A stretch of DNA of 64,000 nucleotides from Manihot esculenta (Eukaryota > Streptophyta > Magnoliopsida > Malpighiales > Euphorbiaceae). The stretch's first letter is position 1. Each line of letters begins with the position of its first letter. The notes beneath the pieces were generated by a model. That model did not search any database and was not told the origin of the DNA. It was given only the letters and a program-made list of their open reading frames with translations. Shown here piece after piece: positions 35,938 through 45,709 of this stretch. Where the stretch lies: NCBI RefSeq assembly GCF_001659605.2, contig NC_035174.2, positions 28,199,529 to 28,263,528 on the forward strand. Reading direction: 5' to 3'. The position numbers and the translations under genes are program-made.

Positions 35938-36148
35938 CTTTTACTCTCTGAAAAACAACACATAACATAGCACTTTAGCACATACACATCAATAAAGCAC
36001 ATGCATAACTCATGGCATATCACAGATAGGACTCAAAACCCTATCCTAGTGGACATGATTTCCTATTGTGCTTGACCACTTCTAACCTGAATGAGCCCAA
36101 CACTGTCTCTAGAGGTCCGATCATGTGAACCTAGGGCTCTGATACCAA
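35938..36148 (-). promoter_or_regulatory. Tekay-2 primer-binding site, leader and splice acceptor
   Basis: TGGTATCAGAGC at 36148-36137 (minus) lies three bases from the LTR. A pyrimidine-rich GTTTTTCAG ends at 35948, ten bases before the gag ATG, at the same position as the acceptor-like site in Tekay-1 and Tekay-3. Confidence 0.7.
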
Positions 36149-36151
36149 TCT

Positions 36152-38426
36152 GTAACGACCCCAAAATGGACCGTCACCGGCGCTAGGATTCAGGTCGGCT
36201 TAAGGCCGCCAGAACCTGTAGCAAGCCTGCTATACTCTCTGTGTACCTGTAAATCTCATACATGATCATCCATTTTCTGTGAAAATAAAAACTCTTTTCT
36301 GAACCAAGGCTTAACCTGTGCATGCACTATCTCTGTACTCTGTACTCTGTACTCTGTACCCCTGACTAGAGCTTGCTCTAGATGGGTTAACTCATACCTG
36401 TTAAGCCTGGTTTTTCACATACTCAGTAAAACATATACATATACAGATCATGTACATAACAATAGATTTACAACTCAAACGACTAAGTCAAGCACATCTG
36501 TAACTGAAAACATAACTATTACATCTCTTTAACATTACATGTCCGCTCTACACTATTACATTTCTCTTTACTCTTTCTATGCTCTGCTGACTTGCCCTGT
36601 ACACTATACACTAAACCTGCAAAATTGGGGTTAAGGGAGTGGGATGAGCTCTATAGCCCAGTGAGTAGAACAGTAAAACATCTCAGGAAAACATGATCTC
36701 ATGGAATGCGTCATAACACAGTCAAATCACATCAAGAGTAAACCTGTCACCACATAGTCCCAGTAACTCTGTGCCAGGGCGTAGAATCGAGCACCTGGTC
36801 TTCCTGTCATATATGTATATGTGTATATAACACCTCTGTACTTACCATTGCCAGGGCGTAGTCAAAGGCTCCTGGTCTTTACTATACCTGCCAGGGCGTA
36901 GTCAAAGGCTCCTGGTCTTTACTATACCCGCCAGGGCGTAGTCAAAGGCTCCTGGACTTCCTGTCTGAGACTATTGGATCATTCAGCATTCACCCACACC
37001 AACAATTCACTATGCAATGCAACATATTCGTGGTTACTAATGCAATCAACTTATGGCATAATCATGATGCATGAGATATGCTAAAACATTCCATTAGTCA
37101 ATTAAAAGCATTAAGTTTAGTTCCACTCACCTCTGGCTATCTGGACTGACTGACTCTGCAGGCTCTGTAAACTCTTGAGCAGTACTCATTGCTGCTCTCT
37201 CTGGTTCCTCTGGTCTGTACCTATACAAATGGACTCAAATGAGGGACCAAACTAGCTTATGAATAACTCTATTAAACTCCCCAAGACTCCCCTTACACTC
37301 ACTCAACTATCCATGCAAAGCATGCAAGAGAAGGCTGGACAGAACACTTTCGGCGGCAGGTTCGGCGGCCGAAAGTCCTCTCCAGAGACGAAACTCAAGC
37401 ACCTTCGGCGGCCAAACTTCCACTTTCGGCTGCCGAACCCTTTCGGGGGAAAGTTTCGGAGGCCAAAAGGCACTCCAGAGACGAAAGTCTCTAACCTTTG
37501 GCAGCACCTTCGGCGGCCGAACTTCCCTCCAGAGCCGAAAGTCCAAAAGCTCGGGGGCAAGCTTGGGCAGCCGAAGCCACCTCCTCTCTCCTCCTCAGGG
37601 GTTCGGCGGCCGAATGTACCTTCGGCTGCCGAACCTGAGTTCATCAGCAGGGCAGAAACTTGCCCTGCCTCTCACCAAATGCACAAAACCCTCTCCAACT
37701 CAAACACCTCACTTCCTCCACTTGCATACACTCATGTATATGCTCAAAGGGGTCAAAAACTAGCTAACAACCCCAAACACACAACACAAACAACACAAAA
37801 ACAAGCCGTACGTAGAAAATCATCACAAACTCTCAACTAACCCTATTCATGCAACTCTCTCCATCAAACCCCATAAAACCTTCAGAAAACATACAAACAA
37901 GCTCAGGATCTTCACTTACCTTGTGAAAACAAGTAGATGAAGGATCCTAACGTGGAGTTTTGGAGCAACTTGCCTTCAAACTCTCCAAACTTCACAACTT
38001 TGAGTTTTTAGCTTAAAACCTTCAAAAGATCATAAAAACTAATCAAATCTTTGCATGATTTAATGAAAACATGAAAGAATACTCACAACGGACAGGGTTT
38101 CACCTCAGAAGACAAAAGAAACGGTGCTCTGACCGCTTCAACCGACTGAGGGCCATTTATAGGTGGCTGGCCAGACCACCTTCGGTGGCCACATGTGAAA
38201 CCGAAAGCAATGCATGTTCGGTGGCCGAACCTCAACTTCGGCGGCCGAACCTGGCTTTTCTGCCTTGGTTCATTTCACTCAAAAACTCATTTCCTTATGC
38301 ATAAAACTTGATAAACATAGCAAAACATTATAGAAAAACATAAATCGAACCCTTCTAGAGACTTCCGACATCCCGGATCCCACCGGAAAGCAGAATTCCG
38401 ATGCCGGACTCTAGCCGGGTATTACA
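36152..38426 (-). mobile_element. Tekay-2 5' LTR
   Basis: 2275 bp, full length. Minus-strand TATAAAT box at 38161-38155, donor-like CAAG/GTAAGT near 37921, conserved exon-like segment ending in CCAGAG/GTGAGT near 37131, palindrome array from about 37345 to 37640 and near 38180-38250, four heptamers at 36331-36358. The 193-residue plus-strand ORF at 37259-37840 is a translation of the array and is not a gene. Confidence 0.95.
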
Positions 38427-38431
38427 GAATT

Positions 38432-39815
38432 GACACCAAGTATCTTCCTAATAATGACTAAGGCAAGTAATAACAAATAAGTAAAAAAGGGGGGGTTTGT
38501 TTTGATGAGTTAAAATCTAAAAGCAAAAGAGAACAATAATTTAATTGAAAAGGAATTTCAATGAGAAAGAGATTCTAGCTGAAGTGTGAGCCTGATTCAG
38601 TTTGTTCAGATTTGATCATTGATTATTAAAGATTCCTATTTGATTTCAATAAATCAGTTTTGGTTGTGGAAGACGCTTCTCACAATCCAAATTCCTCCTT
38701 AGTTCTAGTTTGATTAGGAAACGTTCGCTTAATCAAACACTGATCAACAAGTTGCCAAGGAACGTCCTTGGGGCATTTAGCATCGAACAACCGTTGATCG
38801 CATTAAGACTTAGAGAAACCCAATTCTATCCTTGCCAACCGCGTGGTCAAGGCTAGGTTATGCAACTGATTATATTTATGTTCAAACAATTTAAGCAATT
38901 ACGGACCTAAATCATTCAAACAATTTATCACCTAAGCAATTTAAAAGCAATGGGCCCTTATTGATTCTAAAAGCAAAGTAATAATTATGGAAGAGATCAG
39001 ATTGCATAAATATTGAAACAAACAAGAGTTCAACAATGGAGTATTAAACCTCCTAATTCATCACAAATCTGAATATTCTCAACTTCAACTAGAAAAGAAT
39101 GAATTTAGCCACTTATGGTGACTAAAATACACAAAAGATGAAAAGAAAGGAAGAAGAAAGAAGCTGCAGAATTTCTGGCGAGGGGAGCGGATGCTGAGTA
39201 GCTGATCAGAAGATGCCCCTTGCTGGTTTGGAGGTTGCTCTTTTATAGCTGAAGAATTCCATCCTTCTAGGGTTTTGAAATCCCTTTTTAATTTGGCTTG
39301 TGATTCCTCTTTTGATGTTGAATTTAATTGCAACTGGAATTCCTTAAGTGAGAGACTCTTTCGTGGCTCTTGAAATTGTTTTGGTAGTGATTGAGTTGGA
39401 TTTGGACTTCTGAAAACTCAAAATTCGGTTTCCTGAACAATTTCCCGCTCTGCTGTATTTTCTGCTGTCATTGTGATCGGGGCAGTGATTTGGGCAAATC
39501 ACTGGTCCAATCACTTTCTGCAAGTCTGTGCTATCTCTGCTAGTGATCTGGGCAGTTTCTGCGAGTGATTTGGGCAAATCACTGACCCAATCACTTTTCC
39601 TGTTGCCTCCAGGTTTCTGCTTCCGCTTGATTTGGGTAGTGATTTGGGTAAATCACTGATCCAATCACTTTTCTGTCATTTTCTGCACTTTTTCTCCATC
39701 TTTTCAATTTCTTCCTTTTCTACAAAACCATAACAAAAACACAATTTAAGCTAGAAAAATGTGTAAATAAACAGTAAATAATATATTAAAAACATGGTTA
39801 AATTATGCTTGATCA
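38432..39815 (-). mobile_element. Athila 3' LTR, main piece
   Basis: Continues the LTR after removal of Tekay-2, giving about 1.48 kb in total with TGAT/ATCA ends. On the minus strand a TATAAAAG box lies at 39247-39240. Upstream of it, in the U3 part, are three copies of the 18-bp palindrome (39485, 39565, 39639). The segment from 38432 matches 63660 onward closely, suggesting a fairly young insertion. The inner boundary at 39815 is set by the neighbouring polypurine tract. Confidence 0.85.
39485..39656. repeat. Three 18-bp palindromes in the Athila U3
   Basis: GTGATTTGGGCAAATCAC is exact at 39485-39502 and 39565-39582; 39639-39656 has one change (GGTAAATCAC). Each is followed after a few bases by a half-site-like CCAATCACTTT. 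All lie 240-415 bp upstream of the TATA box on the transcribed strand. Confidence 0.95.
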
Positions 39816-39831
39816 AATACCCCCACACCTA
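39816..39831 (-). other. Athila polypurine tract
   Basis: On the minus strand this reads TAGGTGTGGGGGTATT, directly before the LTR start TGATCAAGC. It is the expected plus-strand priming site. Confidence 0.75.
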
Positions 39832-40148
39832 ACTTTTTGCTTGTCCTCAAGCAAACAATAACTTAGCTAATCAAGCCCCCCTTTTCTTTTGATCCTAAAT
39901 ACCACTTAATCAGCCCCCCCTAGACTCCTAAACTGAAGTATCACAGTATATAGTACATGCACCAAGGTCATCCTCTCCTTTCCTTGTTTCCCTTCACCTA
40001 CCATGGTCAAGAGAAAGGTTTATGGCTCAATCATGCTTATTCCTTTATGTTAGTTTTAATGCAACCCCTAGGAGTGACTTGCCCCTTTTTTTTTCTCTCT
40101 TTCTTTTTATTTTTATTTTTATTTTCAGCAGCACTTATTCTTATCCTT

Positions 40149-40402
40149 GCCTGAAGAAGTCACTAACCTTTTTACGCGATTGTGTACATGGGTGATACAC
40201 CCCCGGTTACTCAGTTAGTCACTTCTCCAAGTGGCTACTTGCTCTGTTCATAGTCTAGACCATCGAAACTTATTTGCTTGAAAAAATCACTGCCCTTTTT
40301 ACGCGATTGTGTACATGGGTGATACACCCCCGGTTACTCAGTCAGTCACTTCTCCAAGTGGCTATTAGGCTCAGTTCATAGTCTTAGACCATTGGAACAG
40401 GT
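40149..40402. repeat. 127-bp tandem repeat in the Athila 3' spacer
   Basis: Copies begin GCCTGAAGAAGTCAC at 40149 and GCTTGAAAAAATCAC at 40276, sharing a long block that includes TTTTTACGCGATTGTGTACA and a GGTGATACACCCCC word. Confidence 0.9.
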
Positions 40403-40812
40403 TTATGATTTGTGCTGGTTTTTCATGATAGTTTGGGCAAATCAGCTCATAGGGAGTTACACTAACTTTTTGTTTGCATGTATTTATATTTTTATTTCCC
40501 TTGACCATAGCAAATTTAAGGATTCAGTTCAAGAGAAAAAACTCCCTAAGTGAAGGTAACATACTGTGAATGATTCAATTTAGGCTTAAAGGGGTGGCAA
40601 ATCAATGGGGTCATGAGATAAGGAAGCTCTTTTAGCCTTGTTATCTATGTTGAGTAGAGCAATTAGTTAAGACAAAATTCTGTGTGTGTGTGCAAGAAGT
40701 GTGAAAAAAAATTCTGGTGTGTGCAAAAAGGGGTAAAAATAATGCAAAAAGAAACAAAAAAGGAACAAAAAGAAACAAATCGATGATGGAATCAATGCAA
40801 AATTAACCTAAC

Positions 40813-40829
40813 AATACCCCCACACCTAT
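40813..40829 (-). other. Second polypurine-tract-like motif in the Athila
   Basis: AATACCCCCACACCTA at 40813 is identical to the start of the terminal tract at 39816, and both are followed by a TGTCCTCAA word (at 39842 and 40839). On the minus strand it is a G-rich purine run inside the element, about 1 kb from the terminal one. Confidence 0.7.
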
Positions 40830-40947
40830 GGCAAACATTGTCCTCAATGTATAAGCATATATATATAAAGAATGAATGAGGAAAGGGAAAGGGATTTCCT
40901 AGCCTGTGGGTGGTTTGGCCAGGGATTTGGGTAAATCACTGGTCAAA

Positions 40948-42174
40948 TCACTGTCTGTCACGGTGCTGGGGCAGAAAATGGTCTACCAGCAGGTCCAATA
41001 GGTGCTCCATCCGTTGCATTCGGTCCTCAATTCTAGTGAGACGAGCCTCTATTGTCTGGTTGGGGGCTTCGTCGTCAAGTGGCTGATGGGCATCCTGCTG
41101 GGGGGCTGCTGGGGGTGCTTCCTGTGCTGGTGCTGGTTCCTGCCCTGTTCCCTGTGTTGTCCCATCTGCTAGGGCAGCGATGGAGGCTGGCTGTTGGGTG
41201 GTGGTATTGTTGGCTTTCTTTCGTCTGAAAACACGCTCGTGGCGTGGTGTTACTAGATCTGCAGGTGCAATGGAAAAAATATCCCCCACTTTGCAAAGCA
41301 ACCCCATGTCATCTAATGTGCGAAGGTCTAAGGGGGTTGTTTTGGGGGTGGGGGAAAGGTCAGTATGTGCTGGGTGCAATAATTTGAGATTCACTACAAT
41401 GGCAGTGATCAAATGGCCAAAAATCAGAGGCCTGTGGTATTGTATGATGTTGGATATTTGGGTGGCAACCCAATATCCAAGATGGATTTTTCTGTGAGTG
41501 TGCATGGACCAAAGAATATATAACTCAGTTTTGGTCAGGATGTTAGAAGCATCCTTCCTCCCAGAAAATGTGTAAGCCAGAAATTTGTGGATGTATTTCA
41601 AGCTGGGGTTGCTGAGGTATAAGTCCTTGGACCTGGTGGGTGAGTATGTGTCTGGGGGATTATCACTTAACTCCAAGTATGCAGAACTTGGGTTGAACTC
41701 AGCAGGGAAGTCCCAAGTAGACTGGGGGCATTCACAGCCCATGGCATTGCTAAATTCCTGCAGGGACAAGCGAAATCGCTGTCCCAATAATCTGAACCCC
41801 ACTGTGCTTTGTGTGTGCAGGTTGTGCATGGCAGGTCTGTTAAAATAAAATGTGGTGAAGAACTCCTGTGTGAGTTCAAGGAATGAGGGCATGCGAAGGA
41901 AGAAGAATTTCTCCCAACCAACAGCAGAAATGAGGGAGCATACCTGATTCTGGAGTCTCAGTGCACGAAGGGTGCCATGATGGATGTACTTACCTGGATG
42001 ATATGGAAGAGATGATATTTTGGACAGCCCGGTCTGCTCAGAAATTTTATTGAATTTCAGGGCCTGAGTGATGTGATCAGGGCATGTTGGTCTGGGCATA
42101 TCGCTGGGCAAATCGCTCGGCATATCGCTGGGCGCATCAGTTGGCAAGTCAGCAGGCAAGTCAGTGGGCGTATC
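40948..42174 (-). pseudogene. Athila ORF1-like gene, C-terminal part
   Basis: 409 codons including the stop at 40950-40948. It follows the N-terminal part (45148-44627) in frame once solo LTR D and one copy of its duplication are removed, giving a 582-residue product. It begins with 12-bp repeats coding X-X-P-[ST], then a folded region (R-L-Q-N-Q-V-C-S-L-I to F-F-F-L-R-M-P-S-F-L-E-L-T) that resembles the ATHILA ORF-1 family, and ends with an acidic, predicted coiled segment (IEARLTRIEDRMQRMEHLLD). No signal peptide or membrane segment is evident, so an envelope role is not supported. Function in the family is unknown. Confidence 0.75.
42092..42174 (-). repeat. 12-bp minisatellite in the Athila ORF1-like gene, left part
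   Basis: Successive CTGGGCATATCG, CTGGGCAAATCG, CTCGGCATATCG-type units, about seven, each coding four residues. The unit TGGGCAAATCAC-like half is the same as half of the 18-bp Athila palindrome. The array is cut by solo LTR D. Confidence 0.9.
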
Positions 42175-42179
42175 AGTGG

Positions 42180-44626
42180 TGTAATACCCGGCTAGAATCC
42201 GGCATCGGGATTTCTGCCTTCCGGCAGAATCTAGGGTGTTGGATCTCTCTAGAAGGGTAAAATGTGTTTTCTAAAAATATTTTCAAATGATTTTAAGGGT
42301 TTTAATTGAAAGAAAATTGAGTTTTGAAGAGAAAAGGCCAAGGAGGAAGAACCCAGGTTCGGCCGCCGAAGGTGATGTTCGGCCGCCGAACATGAAATGG
42401 TTTCGGATGGACTTTTGGCTTCCGAAAGTTGAGTTGGGCAGAAACCAGGTTCGGCTGCCGAACCTCAAGTTCGGCCGCCGAACATGGGGGACTTTAGGGT
42501 GCTGGTTTGGCCGCCGAAGGTGGCTCAGCCGGTCGCCTATATAAAGGCCTCAGACCGAAAATGGGTGAGTTTTCTCCCCATTCTCGGGTTACGGTGAGTT
42601 CATGTCCTCCCTTGGTCGATTTCAAGTTTTCCTTTGACTTTCCAAAGTGTTATGAGTTTTATCCTTGGTTTTGAAGAATTTTAAGCTTGGATTAAGGATT
42701 TGGAGCTTGGAGACCCCGGAGCTAGTTTCCTCCACATCTCCAAGGTTCGGGTCACACCAACCCTCGATCTCCAAGAGGTTAGTGTAGATCTCTGCTTTTC
42801 CTTATGTTTTAATGAGTTTTAAGTAAGTTTTAAGGAGATTTGATGTATGTGTTTGGGTAGATATGCATGATAGGGTTTATGTGAGTTTTGTGCCAATGTA
42901 TGATTACATGATGTTTTGTTGGGGTTTTAAGTTAGTTTATGCCCCTTTATGCATGTGGGAGTGAGTATGCATGTTTGGGAGAGAGTATGTAAGGATTTGG
43001 GGTGTATTGAGTTCGGTTTTTGGCTAGGCAGAATCGGACCTGTAGTCCAGAGGGGACCAGGTTCGGCCGCCGAAAGGAGTTTCGGCCGCCGAACCTGCAT
43101 GGGAGGCAGTCTTTCGGCTGCCGAACGTGCCCCCGAAGGCTGAGTTTCATTTCTGTCCTGGGGTTTCGGCCGCCGAACCTGCCGCTGAACCTACCCGAGT
43201 TTCGTCTCTGGAAGGGACTTTCGGCCGCCGAAGGTGCCACCGAAAGTGCCCTGTCCAGCCGTTTCTTGGGTGTTTCCTATGCATGTTTTAGTGATGTTTA
43301 GAGGGGTTTTTGGGGGTATGTTTATGAGTTGTTTAGAGTATGCTTGGCACCTCATTCGAGTCCACCTGTGTAGGATCGGACCCGAGGGACCGAGGAGGCC
43401 AGTAGTGCTAGCAGTTGCAGAGTCAGTCAGCGTCTGCCAGGAGGTGAGTAGAACTAAACTTAATCTTTTATTTTAAGAAAATCAAATGCCTAAAGCATGC
43501 TCATGCATCATGATTATATGTAATAGGATGATTGCACTAGTTTCACGAATGTGGCGCATTGCATTACTTGATGTTGATTCAGGAGGTTTGGACCAAGGCG
43601 ACTTCAATAGCCCATTTCTGTCATTGAGTCTTGGGTGAGTCCTTTGAGAGCCGGACAAGTACATATAGGAAAGTCCCTGTGAGCTCTCTGTGGACTAGGC
43701 ACCCTGTCATGTATGTGAAAGTCCTGTGTGAGCTTCCTTGGGGGAGCCGGGCACCGACAGAGGGATTTTTGAGGTCATGTCCAATCCTTGAGAGTAAAGG
43801 ATGCTAGCAAAGAAAGAAACTCTCAAAAACAGTCCGTGGGGAATATTTATTTGCATGAACCCCGAGACGGACAAGATACAGTTATGTGATTCCTTTGTGT
43901 TATGACGCATTTCATGAGAGCATGTAATTAATGAACTGTTTTCTATGTTTCTACTCACTGGACTTTTTAGCTCACCCCTCTCCCCTAACCCCAGTGTTGC
44001 AGGTTTGAGGTTGATCGGGAAGTCTCAAGAGCAGAGGTTATGCTTTTGTAATAGTTATAGATTAGTACTTTTAGTGTGGACATGTAATGTAATTTTGAGA
44101 TAAGGTTATGTAATGTAAAGTATAGTAGAGTTATGTTTATGGATTAGAACTGTGCTTGGCCCTGAGACTTGGTTAGTCCCTGTTTACTACATGATGTATG
44201 TTATGCTAGATGTTGAGTTGTGTTGAACTAATCTTGTGGCATGTGTTGTTTACCAAGCTATGATTTGATGAGGACCCTAGAGGAGGTCTTATGCTTGTGG
44301 TCTGATGCATGCACAGGTTAGGTTCTAGTTCTTTGGGTGTGATCCCAGCTTGATGTATGTTATGTTGACCCAACTAGAGTTTTGATGAGGGCTCTAGTAG
44401 GGGGTTCTTTTATGTTTCCAGCTATGTTGCATACAGGTCAAGCTCGGTCTATACATCTCATGTTTCAGTTTTTATGTTGAAGTTTTGATCATGTATGGGA
44501 TTTGACCAGGTGATAGGATGTATGTTTGGCTTGCTATGGGTCCCGGCGGCCTTAAGCCGATCTGGATCCTAGCGCCGGTGGCGGTTCGGGCCGTTACAGA
44601 GGGGTATCGGTTTCCGGGCTGTTACA
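42180..44626 (+). mobile_element. Solo LTR D (Tekay-related), in the Athila ORF1-like gene
   Basis: 2447 bp, TGTAA/TTACA ends, duplication AGTGG at 42175-42179 and 44627-44631. TATATAAAG at 42538-42546, palindromes at 42358-42370 and through 43060-43250. It shares the splice-like CTGTGTAG/GATCGG and CAGGAG/GTGAGT pair (about 43372-43443). After an internal GCCGTTACA (44598) it carries a further 28 bp ending in GGTTTCCGGGCTGTTACA. Confidence 0.95.
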
Positions 44627-44745
44627 AGTGGGCAAATCGCTGGGCGCATCAGTGGGCACATTTCTGGGCATAGCGCTTGGTACATTGCTGGGCATAGCGC
44701 TTGGCACATTGGTGGGCAAATCACTGGGCGCACCACTTTCTTTGT
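44627..44745 (-). repeat. 12-bp minisatellite in the Athila ORF1-like gene, right part
   Basis: About nine further units of the same family (GTGGGCAAATCG, CTGGGCATAGCG, TTGGCACATTGG and so on), in frame and coding a proline-spaced repeat of D/A/N-L/M/V/A-P-S/T. Confidence 0.9.
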
Positions 44746-45148
44746 GTCCTGCGGGATGTATGGCAATGGCAGTCTCCGTTTCTTGTGCTGGGTGTGACAG
44801 TGAGGGTGGTGACGACGCTCTTGGCCGTTTCTTTCCGTGGCCGGAGGAAGTGGTGGCTTCTGGTGGCGTTTCGCCTGCAGGGTTTGCTGTCGGCGCTATT
44901 GGGGATGTGGATGGTGGAGGTGGTGTCAGCGTCCTTAGCCGTTTCTTTTGCCGGCGATATATCTGGACGGCCAGTGAGTCGGTGCGTCCTGATGTTGTTC
45001 CCGTAGCCGGTGGCGTTTCGGTGCTGGTGTGGACTGGTGGTGCGTCCCATGTTTCGTCATCACTGTCAGAGGGACTGGGTGGTCTCGGTAGCCCTAATTT
45101 CTTCCACATGAATGGTCCGCCGGTGGCTTTCATCTTGATTCGGACCAT
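44627..45148 (-). pseudogene. Athila ORF1-like gene, N-terminal part
   Basis: 174 codons from ATG 45148 to the insertion point of solo LTR D. The segment is hydrophilic, rich in Pro, Ser, Thr and Glu with basic clusters (RRQKKRLR, GKKRPR) that could act as nuclear localisation signals, then the 12-bp repeat region. It corresponds to the variable N-terminus of the third ORF in Athila elements; the conserved part follows at 42174. Confidence 0.7.
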
Positions 45149-45709
45149 GGTGGTCTTGAGTTCGCCGGTGGGTGAGTGGTGGTTGGAGAAGAAAATCTTG
45201 AAGAAGAAGAGATGAAAACAGTAAATTGCGTAAAAAGTAAAAAAAAATAAGAGAAAATATACTTAAAGTGATTTGGGTAGGTGAACTGCCCTGATCATTT
45301 AATGTTGGCTCTTTGGATTCTTGATAGGGTGATTTGAGCAGTGATTTGGGCAAATCACTGCCCCGATCACTTTCTTCCTTGCTGTTGCTTGGCTGGTACT
45401 GTTCACGTGACTGTTCACGCCTTTCCTGATGATGTGCTTGATTTGGTGATTTGGCTGGTAATTTGGTCAAATCACCTGGGCAAATCACTTCTTTGGTGCA
45501 ACTGCCTGATTGATCGTGTTTTGTTCCTGTCGATGTGGCCTGGTGATTTGGGCAAATCACTGCCCCAATCACTTGATACTACTCTACAGTCAGGTGATAT
45601 GCCCAGTGATTTGGGCAAATCACTCCGGTGATTTGGGCAAATCACCACATCTGGGCTGCCTCCCAGTAGCGCCCTGTTTTCTGTCTTGGGCTGGACTTCA
45701 GTGTCTTGC
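45149..45709 (-). other. Athila spacer between pol and the ORF1-like gene
   Basis: No supported coding region; the ORFs on both strands overlap the palindrome clusters. It carries four exact 18-bp palindromes and several half-sites. Upstream signals for the ORF1-like gene were not identified. Confidence 0.65.
45341..45645. repeat. Cluster of 18-bp palindromes in the Athila spacer
   Basis: Exact GTGATTTGGGCAAATCAC at 45341-45358, 45543-45560, 45606-45623 and 45628-45645, the last two only four bases apart. Degenerate versions lie around 45440-45490. Confidence 0.95.

Larger units (their letters stand above)
29625..38426 (-). mobile_element. Tekay-2: Ty3/gypsy chromovirus, nearly intact
   Basis: 8802 bp bounded by TGTAA/TTACA and the duplication GAATT (29620-29624, 38427-38431) in the Athila LTR. 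On the minus strand: 5' LTR 38426-36152, primer-binding site 36148-36137, gag-pol 35937-31026, polypurine tract, 3' LTR 30942-29625. Same subfamily as Tekay-1, tail to tail with it at a distance of 1.6 kb. Confidence 0.95.
39832..40947 (-). other. Athila 3' spacer
   Basis: Non-coding region between the ORF1-like gene and the 3' LTR. It contains a 127-bp tandem repeat (40149-40402), a second copy of the polypurine-tract-like motif (40813-40829) and one variant of the 18-bp palindrome at 40922-40939. Confidence 0.7.

Noticed and set aside
44593..44626. Double LTR end of solo LTR D read as a recombination scar unique to this copy
   Set aside because: Solo LTR C has the same extension at a different site, so it belongs to the subfamily LTR and was inherited.
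45066..45631. ORFs on both strands in the Athila spacer (96-168 codons)
   Set aside because: They overlap each other and are driven by the palindrome clusters; no conserved domain is visible.
39485..45645. A CRISPR-like array, suggested by regular short palindromes
   Set aside because: Spacing is irregular, there are no spacers of constant length or associated genes, and the context is a plant retrotransposon.
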